Notes: generated by a model not told the origin, from the letters alone. A stretch of DNA of 55,742 nucleotides from Sphingomonadaceae bacterium (GCA_020630295.1 JAHDBR010000011.1:1-55742); one strand, 5' to 3'; positions 33,545 through 43,942 are shown, numbered from the stretch's first letter. A program made the numbers and translations.

Positions 33545-34237
33545 TTATCGGGTGGCTTCAGTATCCAGCACTGGCTGCGGATTGTTAGGGGTGAGAATCA
33601 GCGTGTTATCCTCCACTCGCCAGCCCTTGAGCCGTGACAGAAAATTCATGCCGATCACGCTGGTTTCCCCCAGATTGGGCGCAATCACTGTATCCAGTCC
33701 GCGGGCCGCAATATTGCCGAAGCGAATCTCGTCAGCAGTTGCGACGTGCGCTGCAATCGTGCCGTTTGCCGTGCTCAGGCGGATAGGGATGCCGCCCCTG
33801 CGCGGCTTCAGACCGGCGCGTTCGGCAACCTCTGTCGACACGGCGGTCAACGTGGCGCCTGTATCGACCATGAAATTCACCGGCTCGCCATTAAGCTGGG
33901 CAGTGAGCCAGAAATGACCGTCAGGCGATAATGGGATGCGCGTTTCTCCACCGGAAACTACCTGTTCCGGTAGGCCCATATCCGGCAGAGCCAAGTCAAT
34001 TCTAGGATCAAAGCGCGACAGTTGCAGGACGATTGTCACCAGAATACCTGTGAGGACCAGAGTGCTACCCAAACGGACCAGCCCGCCCGCCGGCACGCGG
34101 TGGCGCATCATGATAGTCCCGATCCAGCCGCCAGCCAAAGCCGCCAAGGTCGCAATCAGCAAGCCGGAGCGCGGCACTTCGCGGATGACAGCGCTCGCCG
34201 CATCCCAAATTTCTGCCAATGCGCCTGCTTCGCTCAT
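33545..34237 (-). CDS. Retropepsin-like aspartic protease (TIGR02281 type)
   Basis: 230 residues. Two N-terminal hydrophobic segments (about 22-41 and 55-73) are followed by a single retropepsin-like domain. The catalytic motif is FMVDTGATLTAVS, with one Asp per chain, so the active enzyme would be a dimer. NIAARGLDTVIAP and TSVIGMNFLSRL are typical of the clan AA family in alphaproteobacteria. The protease domain is probably periplasmic. Substrate unknown. Confidence 0.87.
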   Translation of the reverse strand: MSEAGALAEIWDAASAVIREVPRSGLLIATLAALAGGWIGTIMMRHRVPAGGLVRLGSTLVLTGILVTIVLQLSRFDPRIDLALPDMGLPEQVVSGGETRIPLSPDGHFWLTAQLNGEPVNFMVDTGATLTAVSTEVAERAGLKPRRGGIPIRLSTANGTIAAHVATADEIRFGNIAARGLDTVIAPNLGETSVIGMNFLSRLKGWRVEDNTLILTPNNPQPVLDTEATR

Positions 34238-34295
34238 ATGACCGATATAACAACCATGCGGCTACATTTCCATGAACAGGTTGCGGTGCGCGACC

Positions 34296-35264
34296 TTATA
34301 ATGAGCCAATGACTTTGCCTGCCAGCGCTGTGCCTGACAGCCATGCGCCCTCTACGCGTGGTTCCACCAGCCAGTCTCCCGCAACGCCGATGCGTGCCTC
34401 TGTGTCCCATAGCGCCGGCGCAGGATCGGATGCGCCAGCGGCACGTCCTACTTGGGCGAACCGCCAGCGATGCGCGGTAAGGTATTGCGCAGTTACTTCG
34501 GCGATTTCTGCTTGTGCGAAGAATGCCGTCATAAGCAGCGGAGCAGCGACATCCTTATCCAGCTCCAAAATCTCGCGCGAATATTCCGGAGATGCGTGGA
34601 TTACCCAGCTTTCCGGTCCGCTGCGGCCCGGTTTCGCGCTATTCCTTGCCGCCCACGATATCTTGCCATCACGGCTTCGAATTGTGTCGGCAGCAATTGG
34701 TACTGGCCGCTCGAAACTGGCCATGGCAGCCCAACACGGGTTCGACACCACATTGCCCGCTTTAGCTGCATAATCAGGCGCAATATCTTTCAAAAGCTCC
34801 GCAGCCTGTTCGGCTGGAATAGCGATCAGGATATGTGAAAACTCTTCAGCCCCCGCGTCGCTGAACACACGCCAGAACGAACCCGATCGCTCTATCGAAA
34901 CAATGCGCGTGGCCCAGCTTACATCTTGGCTTGCGGCCATATGTTGCAGCGGCGCATTCATACCGGGCGTACCGACAAATGCTTCTTCGCCAGCTGCCGG
35001 CCATTTAGCTGCAGCACCATTGGCTACCCAACCTTTCACGGCGGCGATGAACGCAGGATCGCGTGCGGTAAAATACTGTGCGCCGTGGTCAAAGCGGAGC
35101 GTTTCACCGCCCGGTGCTTCGCCCAGTTCGGCGCGGCGCGTTGCCATCCTGCCGCCCGGGCCGCGACCTTTATCATATAGTTTTGCCGCATGGCCGTGTT
35201 TGGCAAGTTCGGTCGCGCAAGCAAGACCTGCCATTCCTGCACCGATGATGGCAATTCTCGGCAC
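34296..35264 (-). CDS. FAD-dependent renalase-like amine oxidoreductase
   Basis: About 322 residues from GTG 35264 (GTG 35270, overlapping the egtD stop, is equally possible). The Rossmann motif is RIAIIGAGMAGLACATELAKHG, then LYDKGRGPGGRMATRR, as in renalase and COG3380 proteins. FDHGAQYFTARDPAF and a C-terminal IGVAGDWLVEPRVEGAWLSG FAD-binding segment complete the fold. It would oxidise a reduced nicotinamide or amine; the substrate is unknown. It directly follows egtD and may be translated with it. Confidence 0.87.
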   Translation of the reverse strand: MPRIAIIGAGMAGLACATELAKHGHAAKLYDKGRGPGGRMATRRAELGEAPGGETLRFDHGAQYFTARDPAFIAAVKGWVANGAAAKWPAAGEEAFVGTPGMNAPLQHMAASQDVSWATRIVSIERSGSFWRVFSDAGAEEFSHILIAIPAEQAAELLKDIAPDYAAKAGNVVSNPCWAAMASFERPVPIAADTIRSRDGKISWAARNSAKPGRSGPESWVIHASPEYSREILELDKDVAAPLLMTAFFAQAEIAEVTAQYLTAHRWRFAQVGRAAGASDPAPALWDTEARIGVAGDWLVEPRVEGAWLSGTALAGKVIGSL

Positions 35265-35266
35265 GG

Positions 35267-36253
35267 TCACGGAGCGCTGCGCGCTACGGTTGCGTCGGCC
35301 AAGATCAGTGAGAAACGCCCCTTTGCGTCCATCCACCGTGTTGTCGGGGTCCAACCACCCGCCTGCAACAATGTCGACGAGCTTCGCCGGTCAAACTTGT
35401 GGCTGTTTTCCGTATGGATTGTCTCGCCAGCTTTCATCGCAAAGCTCTGACCAGCAACGGTAAAGTCAATATCGCGATCCGTTTGCAGATGCATTTCCAC
35501 CCGGGCAAATTCGTCATTCCACCGTGCCACATGGCTAAGATGATCCACGGGGATCGTCCCGTCCAGTTCCCCATTGATGCGGCGGGCCAAATTAATATTA
35601 AACTGCGCGGTGACACCGCCCGCATCATCATATGCAGCTTCCAAGACATCCGGATCCTTGATCAGATCCATACCGATCAGCAGTTTCGCCCCCTCGCCCA
35701 ATGTCTGCCGCATCGTGCGGAGCAGATCGACCGCAGTCAGCGGGATCATGTTGCCGATTGTCGAGCCGGGGAAAAAGCCCAGCTTCGGCATTTGATCAAC
35801 CTGTGCCGGCAGTTCCACCTTACGCATGAAATCGGCTTCGACGGGATAGACCGGCAGGCCCGGAAACTTCGCGCCAAGATCAGCCGCAGCAGCGCGGAGA
35901 AAGTCGCCCGAAATGTCGAGCGGAACGTAAGCCGCAGGCGCGATTGCACGCAGTAACAATGGCGTCTTGACCGAACTACCTGACCCGAACTCAACGACAG
36001 CACGGCCCGGGCCGATCATTTCTGCAAATTCCCGCCCGCGCGATTCAAGGATGCTGGTTTCCGCACGCGTCGGGTAATATTCGGGTATTTGGGTAATATC
36101 TTCAAACAACTGCGATCCGGCATCGTCATACAGCCAGCGCGCCGGAACCGCTTTTTGCGGCTCTGACAGCCCGGCCAGCACGTCCGCACGGAAAGCCTTA
36201 TCGACACCGTCACTATCGCGGTCGACCAGTTTCAAGCTTTGGGGGTTACTCAT
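35267..36253 (-). CDS. egtD: L-histidine N-alpha-methyltransferase
   Basis: 328 residues from ATG 36253, which shares one base with the egtB stop (TGATG). The class matches EgtD: YDDAGSQLFEDITQIPEYYPTR near the start, VVEFGSGSSVKTPLLL (SAM site), YVPLDISGDFL, GFFPGSTIGNM, and a C-terminal HTENSHKFD. It trimethylates histidine to hercynine with three SAM molecules, the first step of ergothioneine synthesis. Co-transcribed with egtB. Confidence 0.95.
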   Translation of the reverse strand: MSNPQSLKLVDRDSDGVDKAFRADVLAGLSEPQKAVPARWLYDDAGSQLFEDITQIPEYYPTRAETSILESRGREFAEMIGPGRAVVEFGSGSSVKTPLLLRAIAPAAYVPLDISGDFLRAAAADLGAKFPGLPVYPVEADFMRKVELPAQVDQMPKLGFFPGSTIGNMIPLTAVDLLRTMRQTLGEGAKLLIGMDLIKDPDVLEAAYDDAGGVTAQFNINLARRINGELDGTIPVDHLSHVARWNDEFARVEMHLQTDRDIDFTVAGQSFAMKAGETIHTENSHKFDRRSSSTLLQAGGWTPTTRWMDAKGRFSLILADATVARSAP

Positions 36254-37491
36254 CAAATATCCTTGGCGAGCCTTAGCCCGGTAAATTGCCACCGCTGATG
36301 CGGGTAAAAGAAGTTGCGATAGGTCGTCCGCGAATGACCGCGCGCAGTGGCGCAGCTGGCGCCGCGCAGTACGAACTGGCCGCTCATGAATTTGCCGTTA
36401 TATTCGCCAATCGCCCCCTCGGCGGGCTGGTATCGCGGATATGGCAAATATGCGGAACGGGTAAATTGCCAGCAATCGCCGAACAGATCGGTCCCGCCGC
36501 TCGGTGTCAGATCGTCCAAGCCAGATAGCTGGTTGCCAGCCGCAGCGTCATGAGACTGCGCAATAGCTTCCCACTCGAACTCTGTCGGCAGCCGGGCACC
36601 TGCCCAGGTCGCAAACGCATCCGCCTCGAAATAAGAAATATGCGTGACCGGCGCATCGGGATTACGTTTCTGCCAGCCGTAATGGGTGAAATGGTCAGCG
36701 CCGTGCCAATAGAGCGGCGCGGTCACAGATTGCTGCTGAACCCATGCCCAGCCATCAGCAAGCCACAAGGCCGCATCGCGATACCCGCCTGCATCGATAA
36801 ACTCCTGCCATTCGCCATTTGTTACGAGAACGGGAGCAAGCGCGAACGGCTCCAGCAGAACGCGGTGCTGCGGGCCCTCATTATCATATGCAAAACCGTC
36901 GCCGTCATGTCCGATCTTGGCAATGCCGCCCGGATGCGAATGCCAGTCTGCATTGGGCTTCAGCGCGGATGCGGGATCCAACTGCCCATCCAGCATTGCA
37001 GGCCCCAGCGGGTTCTGATGCAACGCGTGTTTGATATCGGTCAGCAAGAGCTCCTGATGCTGCTGCTCATGGGCGATGCCAAGCTCGATCAAGGGCGCGA
37101 ATTCGGGATCGTCCAACAGGGGCTTGATCGCGGCATCCACGCTATCGCGCCATTCGCGTATTTCGGAAACCGTGGGACGCGACAACATACCGCGGGAAAA
37201 CCGTGCGATCCTCTCTCCCTCAGCCTCGTAATAGGAATTGAAAACAAACGGCCAACGATCATCGAATAAGGCGTAATCGGGCAGGTGGTCGCGCAGCAGG
37301 AAAGTTTCAAAGAACCAGTTTGTATGCCCTAGATGCCATTTGGCTGGCGAGGCATCCTCCATCGATTGCAGCGTCGCATCTGCCTCTGACAGAGGGTCCA
37401 GCAGCGCGCAGGTCAATGCCCGCGTCGCACGGTAGCGTTCCGATAATTGATTTGATTTCGCAGCTGGTAGTGCGGCGGTAGAGGCTGGCAC
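36253..37491 (-). CDS. egtB: Ergothioneine biosynthesis sulfoxide synthase EgtB
   Basis: 412 residues, GTG start with GGGAGA about 7 bases ahead. The N-terminal DinB-like domain carries iron ligands in WHLGHTNWFFET and AHEQQHQELLL. The C-terminal formylglycine-enzyme-like domain (from about 185) includes VTNGEWQEFIDAGGY, RLPTEFEWEAIA, and VLRGASCATARGHSRTTYRNFF. It joins a thiol donor to hercynine using oxygen. No egtA, egtC or C-S lyase is nearby. A short dyad sits next to its ribosome site. Confidence 0.95.
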   Translation of the reverse strand: MPASTAALPAAKSNQLSERYRATRALTCALLDPLSEADATLQSMEDASPAKWHLGHTNWFFETFLLRDHLPDYALFDDRWPFVFNSYYEAEGERIARFSRGMLSRPTVSEIREWRDSVDAAIKPLLDDPEFAPLIELGIAHEQQHQELLLTDIKHALHQNPLGPAMLDGQLDPASALKPNADWHSHPGGIAKIGHDGDGFAYDNEGPQHRVLLEPFALAPVLVTNGEWQEFIDAGGYRDAALWLADGWAWVQQQSVTAPLYWHGADHFTHYGWQKRNPDAPVTHISYFEADAFATWAGARLPTEFEWEAIAQSHDAAAGNQLSGLDDLTPSGGTDLFGDCWQFTRSAYLPYPRYQPAEGAIGEYNGKFMSGQFVLRGASCATARGHSRTTYRNFFYPHQRWQFTGLRLAKDI

Positions 37492-37501
37492 ACCAATTCT
37501 C

Positions 37502-37519
37502 CCTTGCGAATGTGCAAGG
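37502..37519 (-). repeat. Hairpin next to the egtB ribosome site
   Basis: CCTTGC-GAATGT-GCAAGG forms a perfect 6-base dyad that ends at the GGGAGA Shine-Dalgarno of egtB. It could modulate translation or be an operator. Confidence 0.35.
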
Positions 37520-37573
37520 CAACAATGGCGATAATTCGTTCAGTTTTAAAGGGCTAACCTTGCCCATTGCAAA

Positions 37574-38677
37574 TTAGGCCGCCTGTTTGATCTGGTTGCG
37601 ACCTGCATCCTTCGCCGCATATAGCGCCTCGTCTGCCCGCGCGAATACAGCGAGGCCAGTGTCACAATCGGTACAGGTGACGAAACCTGCGCTGATCGTG
37701 ATTGGCGGAGCGCCACCTGCCGCGCTCCCGCGCTCCATAGCAGCGCGCAAACGTTCCGATGCTTTCTTGACTGTGGCCTCGTTCGTGTCCGGCATGATCC
37801 AAAGGAACTCCTCGCCGCCAATACGCGCCACCAAATCATTTTTACGTGTAGCTTCGCTGGCTATGTCAGCCACTTTGCGCAGTATGGCGTCACCGGCTGG
37901 ATGCCCATAAGTGTCATTGACCGCTTTGAAGTGGTCGATGTCGAACATCACCACGGACAATCGCTTCTTCTGATTACGTGATGCAACGATCTGGCGGTCG
38001 AGCTCCGCCATCGCCCGACGCCTGTTAGCCAGACCCGTTAGCGAGTCAGTCATTGCCAGTTCGCGCGCCCGCTCCGCCTCGGCCTGCGCCGCCGAATAGG
38101 CTTCACTGATTGCCTGAAAGTGATCATAGTCGCGGGTCACATCGATAACTACGCCATATGTCTCGATCAGGCGTCCGGTTACGGAGAAATGGTTGCGCGC
38201 AAAAATACGCAACACGCAGTCGCTACCATCGGTCTTGGGAACTTCGACCTCGAAACGAAATGGCTCGGTATCGGCACCGTGATGTTCCAGCACAGACCAC
38301 ACGTCCTCTCCGGCCGTAGAGCCGGACACGACACCGTGCGCTGCGCACAGGCTGTCGGACCAGCTTTGCAAACCGGTTTCATAGTCAATCCGCCACCGGC
38401 CAATACCGGCATGTTCTTCCGCCAGCCTGAGCGCGCCGCGGTAATGCGATCTGCGCTTCTTGCCATCGATACTTGTATGCTTGTCAGTCATTCGCCGGAA
38501 CAGGATGGGCAATCCGGACACGGCCACTATCACGCCCACTATATGCAGGCCGGTCAATTCAGCAACGTCGCGAAGAACCAACAGACATATCGTCGCAATT
38601 GCTGCGGCCATCCAGATGCTGGCATTAATGGCCAGCAGGCTGCCTTTGGCTAAGATAGGGCGTGTCGGAGTAGTCAC
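37574..38677 (-). CDS. Diguanylate cyclase with PAS-like sensor
   Basis: 367 residues, GTG start. Two hydrophobic helices (about 13-33 and 42-60) are followed by a PAS-like region (about 85-185, with GRWRIDYETGLQSW). A coiled-coil linker (AYSAAQAEAERARELA) leads to a GGDEF domain (about 210-365): DSLTGLANRRRAMAELD, MFDIDHFKAVNDTYGHPAGD, and the active site ARIGGEEFLWIMP. It makes cyclic di-GMP from GTP. No RxxD inhibitory site is evident before GGEEF. The signal is unknown. Monocistronic in appearance. Confidence 0.92.
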   Translation of the reverse strand: MTTPTRPILAKGSLLAINASIWMAAAIATICLLVLRDVAELTGLHIVGVIVAVSGLPILFRRMTDKHTSIDGKKRRSHYRGALRLAEEHAGIGRWRIDYETGLQSWSDSLCAAHGVVSGSTAGEDVWSVLEHHGADTEPFRFEVEVPKTDGSDCVLRIFARNHFSVTGRLIETYGVVIDVTRDYDHFQAISEAYSAAQAEAERARELAMTDSLTGLANRRRAMAELDRQIVASRNQKKRLSVVMFDIDHFKAVNDTYGHPAGDAILRKVADIASEATRKNDLVARIGGEEFLWIMPDTNEATVKKASERLRAAMERGSAAGGAPPITISAGFVTCTDCDTGLAVFARADEALYAAKDAGRNQIKQAA

Positions 38678-38776
38678 ATCAGGCGCACTACCCCCTAATG
38701 GTCAAATTCGCCCTGTATTGTCCTAAGGGACCATACGTAGTGCCGCTCGAATGGCAGGTTGTCTTGGCGGCAAATT

Positions 38777-40168
38777 TTACGCGGCGTTCGCCTGTGCTTG
38801 CCCTGCTTCCATAGTCATCATTTCGGCCAGAAGGAACGCCAGCTCCAAAGACTGCGCGGCATTAAGGCGCGGATCGCAATGCGTGTGGTAGCGATCGCCC
38901 AGACGCTCATCCGCGATGCCCACCGCGCCGCCAACGCATTCAGTCACATCCTGACCAGTCATTTCAATATGAATTCCGCCGGCGTGCGTACCTTCAGCGC
39001 GGTGAACGGCGAAGAAACCCTTTACCTCTGTCAGTATCCGGTCGAACGGGCGCGTTTTATATCCGCTATCCGACTTGATGACGTTGCCGTGCATCGGATC
39101 GCACGACCAGATCACCGGGTGCCCTTCACGTTTGACCGCTCTCACCAGCTTTGGCAGTCCTGCCTCAACCTTGTCATGACCAAACCGGCTAATCAGCGTG
39201 ATGCGGCCTGCTTCGCGGTTAGGGTTCAACGTGTCGAGCAGCTTGAGCAACACGTCCGGCTCCATCGAGGGGCCGCATTTCATGCCGAGCGGGTTGCCGA
39301 TGCCGCGCGCGAATTCGATATGGGCGCTGCCTTCAAACCGGGTCCGGTCACCAATCCACACCATATGCGCGCTGGTGTCATACCAATCGCCGGTCAAGGA
39401 ATCGCGGCGCGTCAGGCTTTGCTCGTAAGGCAGCAGCAAAGCCTCGTGACTGGTGTAGAAGCTGGTACGCTGAAGTTGCTGAACCTTGTCAGGATCGACG
39501 CCGCAAGCCTCCATAAAATCAAGCGCTTCGCCAATCCGGTCTGCCGTCTGGGCGAATTTATCTGCCCACGGGCTACGGCCCATGAAATCCAGGGTCCATT
39601 TATGAACCTGCCGCAAGTTGGAATAACCGCCGACCGCGAAAGCGCGTAGCAGATTGAGCGTGGCCGCCGCCTGCGAATAGGCGCGCAGCATACGCTGCGG
39701 ATCGTTCTTGCGCTGGACAGGGTCAAAATCGATCCCGTTCACATTGTCGCCGAAATAGCTCGGCAGCGTTACGCCGTCTTTCGTTTCTGTATCGCTGCTG
39801 CGCGGCTTGGCGAACTGGCCAGCCATCCGGCCTACCTTCACGACCGGCACCTTGCCTGCATAGGTCAGCACCACCGCCATTTGCAGCAATACGCGGAATG
39901 TATCGCGGATATTATGCGGATGAAACTCGGCAAAACTTTCTGCACAATCGCCGCCTTGCAGCAAAAACGCTTTCCCGTTTGCGACTTCCGCCAGATCAGC
40001 CTTAAGCGCACGCGCTTCTCCGGCAAATACCAGCGGCGGATAGGTGGTGAGAGTATGCTCCGCCTCTGCCAGCGCCTGGGCGTCGGTATAGCTTGGCAGG
40101 TGCCGTGCTTCGTGCGCCTTCCAGCTATCGGGGGTCCAGTTCTCTGCCACTTTAACCTGTCTTTCCAT
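38777..40168 (-). CDS. Class II 3-deoxy-7-phosphoheptulonate (DAHP) synthase
   Basis: 463 residues, the plant-type class II enzyme found in many alphaproteobacteria. It opens [78 protein letters not shown] and [11 protein letters not shown] are hallmark blocks. It condenses phosphoenolpyruvate and erythrose 4-phosphate to start the shikimate pathway. Commonly named AroG/AroF class II; I leave the symbol blank as usage varies. Confidence 0.95.
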   Translation of the reverse strand: MERQVKVAENWTPDSWKAHEARHLPSYTDAQALAEAEHTLTTYPPLVFAGEARALKADLAEVANGKAFLLQGGDCAESFAEFHPHNIRDTFRVLLQMAVVLTYAGKVPVVKVGRMAGQFAKPRSSDTETKDGVTLPSYFGDNVNGIDFDPVQRKNDPQRMLRAYSQAAATLNLLRAFAVGGYSNLRQVHKWTLDFMGRSPWADKFAQTADRIGEALDFMEACGVDPDKVQQLQRTSFYTSHEALLLPYEQSLTRRDSLTGDWYDTSAHMVWIGDRTRFEGSAHIEFARGIGNPLGMKCGPSMEPDVLLKLLDTLNPNREAGRITLISRFGHDKVEAGLPKLVRAVKREGHPVIWSCDPMHGNVIKSDSGYKTRPFDRILTEVKGFFAVHRAEGTHAGGIHIEMTGQDVTECVGGAVGIADERLGDRYHTHCDPRLNAAQSLELAFLLAEMMTMEAGQAQANAA

Positions 40169-40291
40169 TCAAATCCGAAGCGATACTACGCCTCGCGATA
40201 CTCAAGAGCAAAGACGATTCTTGCGCAAGCGTAAGAAACTTTCGCGGTGCCGAAGCCCTGCTTGTCAGGAAAGCAAAGCCTTTCCGCTCAC

Positions 40292-43234
40292 TTAGCGCCC
40301 GGTTATCTCTGCTGCGCGCCCCGCACCGCCCGTTGCCAATTCCTGCCCCTGCGGCAGTACCGCGAGCTGAAAACCTTCGCGCGACGCCAGATATTGCTGG
40401 GCCAGCGCCTGCATCCGTTGCGGCGTTGTCTGCGTGTAATCGCTCAGCAGGGTCCGCAATACGCCCAATCGGCGCGGATCATTGCTGGAGCCTTCCAGTT
40501 GATACATCCAGAACGTATTGCCCGTCGATGCCCTGCTGATGAGTTGGCGAAGCGGTTCGGTTACGCGCGCCAGTTCATCTGCGGTTGGCGGGTTAGCTGC
40601 CAGATCTTTGGCAATAGAATTTGCTGCGGCGAAAAATACCGGCACATCTTCTGGCCGCAACTGCGCGACCGCCATAATCCGCCCGCCACCGTTAATGTCT
40701 GTGGGCCACGTAGAGCTGACATTAGGCGCATAGCTGGCTCCGGCACGCTCGCGCATCGCATCCACCAATCGATTGTTAAACAGGTCGGTCAGAATTTCGA
40801 GCTGACGCGATGCTGGCAACCCGGGAACGCCGCCGCCGCTTGGCCATGCGATTGCCGCGGCTGCTGTGTTGGCATCGCCGCGATGCTCTAGCACTACGGT
40901 GCCCTGCCCCGGCGCTGCGAAGTCTGGAACGCGGTTTGCGATGTTTGCCGGGATCGGTTCGCGCGGCGGCAAAGCGCCAATCGTTTTGCGCAGCGCCTCC
41001 ACAGTTGCATCGCGATCAAATTCACCGAAGATCAGTATCTCCACATCGCCCTGTGCCAGCAATGGCGCCCAGACCTCGCGGAAGCCCTGCGGTGAAGTCG
41101 CCGCAAGCTGTGCGGGTGTGGCGGTCCCAAAGCGCGGGTCCTTTGCCCGGATAAGATAGTCCAAATCGCGGCCTAAAACGCCGCCGGGGCTGGAGGCGAA
41201 ACTCTCATAGGCCAAGCGCTGTGCCGCCTGCGCCCGCGTTACAGGGTTCGGGTCCCAGCGCGGCATCGCCAGCTTGCCCGCAAACAGATAGAGCTGGTCA
41301 GCCAGATCAGCATTGCGGGTTTGCGCGGAAAAGGTGAAAACAGCTTCGTCTACGCCAAAATCAAAGCCCATGACGCGGCCGGTGGAAATCCGGTCGAGAG
41401 CTTCCTGATCCAGTTCGCCAAGCCCCGAGCCGATCAAGGCCATTTCACCCAGACCGATATAGGCAGCACTATCTGCATCAAATGCGCGATAACCCGCGCC
41501 AAAGCGCATTTTCACAGCCACACGGCCCGGCTCTGCATCATTCGACCAGAGCAGCGCGCGCGTGCCATTCGCAAATTCGACCCGCTCGATATCGAGCACG
41601 CCAAGAGGTCCCCGCGACGTGATCTCTCCGGGTTCGCCAATCGGCGGGAGTTCGTCAAAAGAAATGGACTTGGCAGTTAAGCGCGCGCTTGAATCAGCCG
41701 CGACAGGTGCCAAAAGAGCGGCCCGCAAAGAGTTTTCATCTGCCTCATTCGCATCCGGTGTTGCATAAGTGGCGCGAATAACATCGCCTGTGAATAGCTG
41801 CCGAGTATGCCGTAAAATGGCCGCCGGAGTGATTTTGTCCTTCATCCCGCGAAACACGACGAGCACCGTATCAGGCGCGGCAACCGTCTCGCGAATATCC
41901 ACCGCGTTGACGATTTCATCAGCCAATCGCGATCCGGGCAGGACAGCTTTTTGCTCCACCTGACTTACGAAAATCGAATCAAACTCGGCCACTTCACGGT
42001 CGATTTCTTCCTGTGTGGGCGCTGTCTGCAAAGCATCTGCGATAACCCCGCGCACATCGGTGAGCGCGGCTTGCCAGTCTTCGCCGAGCGGGCCGACCGA
42101 GACGAACGTCGCATCGGTAGACCGGCTGACATCGTCCTGCTGAACCTGCGCATACAGATATGATCCGCCAGACCGCGCGCGCGCTTCCAACCGCCGGTTT
42201 ATGATTGCCTGAGCAAGCGAATCGATCAGCAATCCTTCATTGTAGACAATTGTGTCATTGACAGGCCGCCACGGACGCATGACCGAATAAGTCAGTGAGC
42301 GCGGCAAATCCGGTTCGACGATGACCGCAACCTCACCCACAGGATTCGCAGGATCTGCACCAGCCGGCGCAACCGGATCGCCGAAATCAGGGGCCGGTGT
42401 GTGCGCGCCCTTGCCCTTCCAGTCGCCAAAATATTTCTCGACCAAACGCGCCAGCCGATCGCGGTCAAAATCTCCAGCCACGGAAATTACAGTATTTTCA
42501 GGGCGGTACCACCGGTCATGGAATGCCTGCATCGCCGGCGCTGTTGCGCCTGTCAAAGTCGCCTCTGTCCCGATAGGAAGCCGGTTCGCCAGCCGCTGTC
42601 CGGCGAATAACGTCGCGCGGGTTTGTTCACCAACCCGCTGCGCTGCACCGCTGCGTTCACGCTTTTCCGCAAGAACAATCGGAACTTCCGCCGCCAGATT
42701 TTCTGACGACAGAACTGGTGCCTGAATCATACCCGACAGCAGTTTGAAGCTTTCCTCTAAACCGCCGCCCGATGCATTTGGCAGGTCCAGTTTATAGACT
42801 GTATGCGTTGGGCTGGTTTCCGCATTGGTATCGCTGCCAAAAGTCGCGCCGAGTCGCTGCCATGTCGGGATCGCCTGACCTTGTTCAAGATAGCGGCTTT
42901 CACGGAAGCTGAGATGTTCGAGCAAATGCGCAAAGCCGAGCTCGCTCTCCCGTTCATGCAATGAACCGGCATCAATGCGGATACGTATCGACACTTGGCC
43001 GGGCGGAACGCCGTTCTTCCGCGTGGCATAACGCAGGCCGTTATCCATCTCGCCGAACAACCATTCGGTATCACGCGGGACATCGCTGCCTTCATATATC
43101 CAGGGCGTTTCATCGCCAACCTGCGCCGATTGCGGCGGGCGTTCCTGCTGTTGCTGTGCCGAAACCGGCAACGATAGCAGAGTAAACGGAAGGAGAAGCG
43201 CGAAATGCCGTGCGGCACGCGAAAGATATATCAT
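40292..43234 (-). CDS. Large M16 family zinc metalloprotease, secreted
   Basis: 980 residues from ATG 43234, followed by a signal peptide (FALLLPFTLLSLPVSA). An earlier in-frame Met at 43594 would span the divergent nfu promoter and is rejected. The first M16 domain has the inverted zinc motif HLLEHLSF. Further catalytic and C-terminal M16 domains follow (PENTVISVAGDFDRDRL; second half from about residue 560). The second domain lacks HxxEH (GLGEMALIGSG), as usual for the paired inactive half. Likely periplasmic or outer-membrane-facing peptidase, substrate unknown. Confidence 0.9.
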   Translation of the reverse strand: MIYLSRAARHFALLLPFTLLSLPVSAQQQQERPPQSAQVGDETPWIYEGSDVPRDTEWLFGEMDNGLRYATRKNGVPPGQVSIRIRIDAGSLHERESELGFAHLLEHLSFRESRYLEQGQAIPTWQRLGATFGSDTNAETSPTHTVYKLDLPNASGGGLEESFKLLSGMIQAPVLSSENLAAEVPIVLAEKRERSGAAQRVGEQTRATLFAGQRLANRLPIGTEATLTGATAPAMQAFHDRWYRPENTVISVAGDFDRDRLARLVEKYFGDWKGKGAHTPAPDFGDPVAPAGADPANPVGEVAVIVEPDLPRSLTYSVMRPWRPVNDTIVYNEGLLIDSLAQAIINRRLEARARSGGSYLYAQVQQDDVSRSTDATFVSVGPLGEDWQAALTDVRGVIADALQTAPTQEEIDREVAEFDSIFVSQVEQKAVLPGSRLADEIVNAVDIRETVAAPDTVLVVFRGMKDKITPAAILRHTRQLFTGDVIRATYATPDANEADENSLRAALLAPVAADSSARLTAKSISFDELPPIGEPGEITSRGPLGVLDIERVEFANGTRALLWSNDAEPGRVAVKMRFGAGYRAFDADSAAYIGLGEMALIGSGLGELDQEALDRISTGRVMGFDFGVDEAVFTFSAQTRNADLADQLYLFAGKLAMPRWDPNPVTRAQAAQRLAYESFASSPGGVLGRDLDYLIRAKDPRFGTATPAQLAATSPQGFREVWAPLLAQGDVEILIFGEFDRDATVEALRKTIGALPPREPIPANIANRVPDFAAPGQGTVVLEHRGDANTAAAAIAWPSGGGVPGLPASRQLEILTDLFNNRLVDAMRERAGASYAPNVSSTWPTDINGGGRIMAVAQLRPEDVPVFFAAANSIAKDLAANPPTADELARVTEPLRQLISRASTGNTFWMYQLEGSSNDPRRLGVLRTLLSDYTQTTPQRMQALAQQYLASREGFQLAVLPQGQELATGGAGRAAEITGR

Positions 43235-43363
43235 GTGGGCGATATAGAGCACCAGCGTATGAAGCGATAGTGAATGAAGCCGAAATTTAGTTCGCCCGGT
43301 GAAATTGCCGCTACGATGCTTGGCTACCTTGCCCAAAAGCCGGGTCGTGCCTACATCCTGACC

Positions 43364-43942
43364 ATGTTTATTGAAACCGAAACCACTCCGAACCCCGCAA
43401 GCCTGAAGTTCCTTCCCGGCCAGCAAGTCATGCCCAACGGCACGCGCGAGTTTTCCTCGCCCGAAGCCGCCGAGATTTCGCCGCTTGCACAAGCGATCTT
43501 TGATACTGGCGAAGTCGTCAATGTCTTCTTCGGAGGTGACTTTATTTCCGTGACTGCAGCGCCCGGTGCGGAATGGTCTGCATTGAAACCGCAAGTCGTT
43601 TCAATATTGCTCGATCATTTCGTGTCGCAGGCACCGCTATTCGCAGGCGGTAGTGCGGCTGGCATTGCCGTACCTGCGGAGGATGAACTGGTCGTCGAGG
43701 ACAGCCCCGAGAATGCAGATATCGTCGCCCAGATTAACGAGTTGCTGGAAACGCGTGTGCGACCAGCTGTTGCGGGTGATGGAGGTGACATTGCCTATCG
43801 CGGATTTAAGGACGGGATCGTCTATTTGACATTGCAAGGCGCCTGTTCCGGCTGTCCGTCCTCTACCGCGACGCTGAAACACGGAATCGAAGGTTTGCTG
43901 AAACATTATGTTCCTGAAGTCGTTGAGGTCAGAGCAGCCTGA
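43364..43942 (+). CDS. NifU-like Fe-S cluster scaffold/carrier (Nfu)
   Basis: 192 residues from ATG 43364. The N-terminal Nfu domain is MFIETETTPNPASLKFLPGQ, typical of NFU1/alphaproteobacterial Nfu; an NifU C-terminal domain (from about 115) carries the cluster ligands CSGCPSS in a LTLQGACSGCPSSTATLKHGIE block. It carries [4Fe-4S] clusters to target enzymes. It precedes a nitroreductase and tsaB. Confidence 0.95.
   Translation: MFIETETTPNPASLKFLPGQQVMPNGTREFSSPEAAEISPLAQAIFDTGEVVNVFFGGDFISVTAAPGAEWSALKPQVVSILLDHFVSQAPLFAGGSAAGIAVPAEDELVVEDSPENADIVAQINELLETRVRPAVAGDGGDIAYRGFKDGIVYLTLQGACSGCPSSTATLKHGIEGLLKHYVPEVVEVRAA

Noticed and set aside
43235-43594. N-terminal extension of the M16 protease to residue 120
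   Set aside because: It would precede a clean signal peptide and run antisense over the start of the nfu gene.
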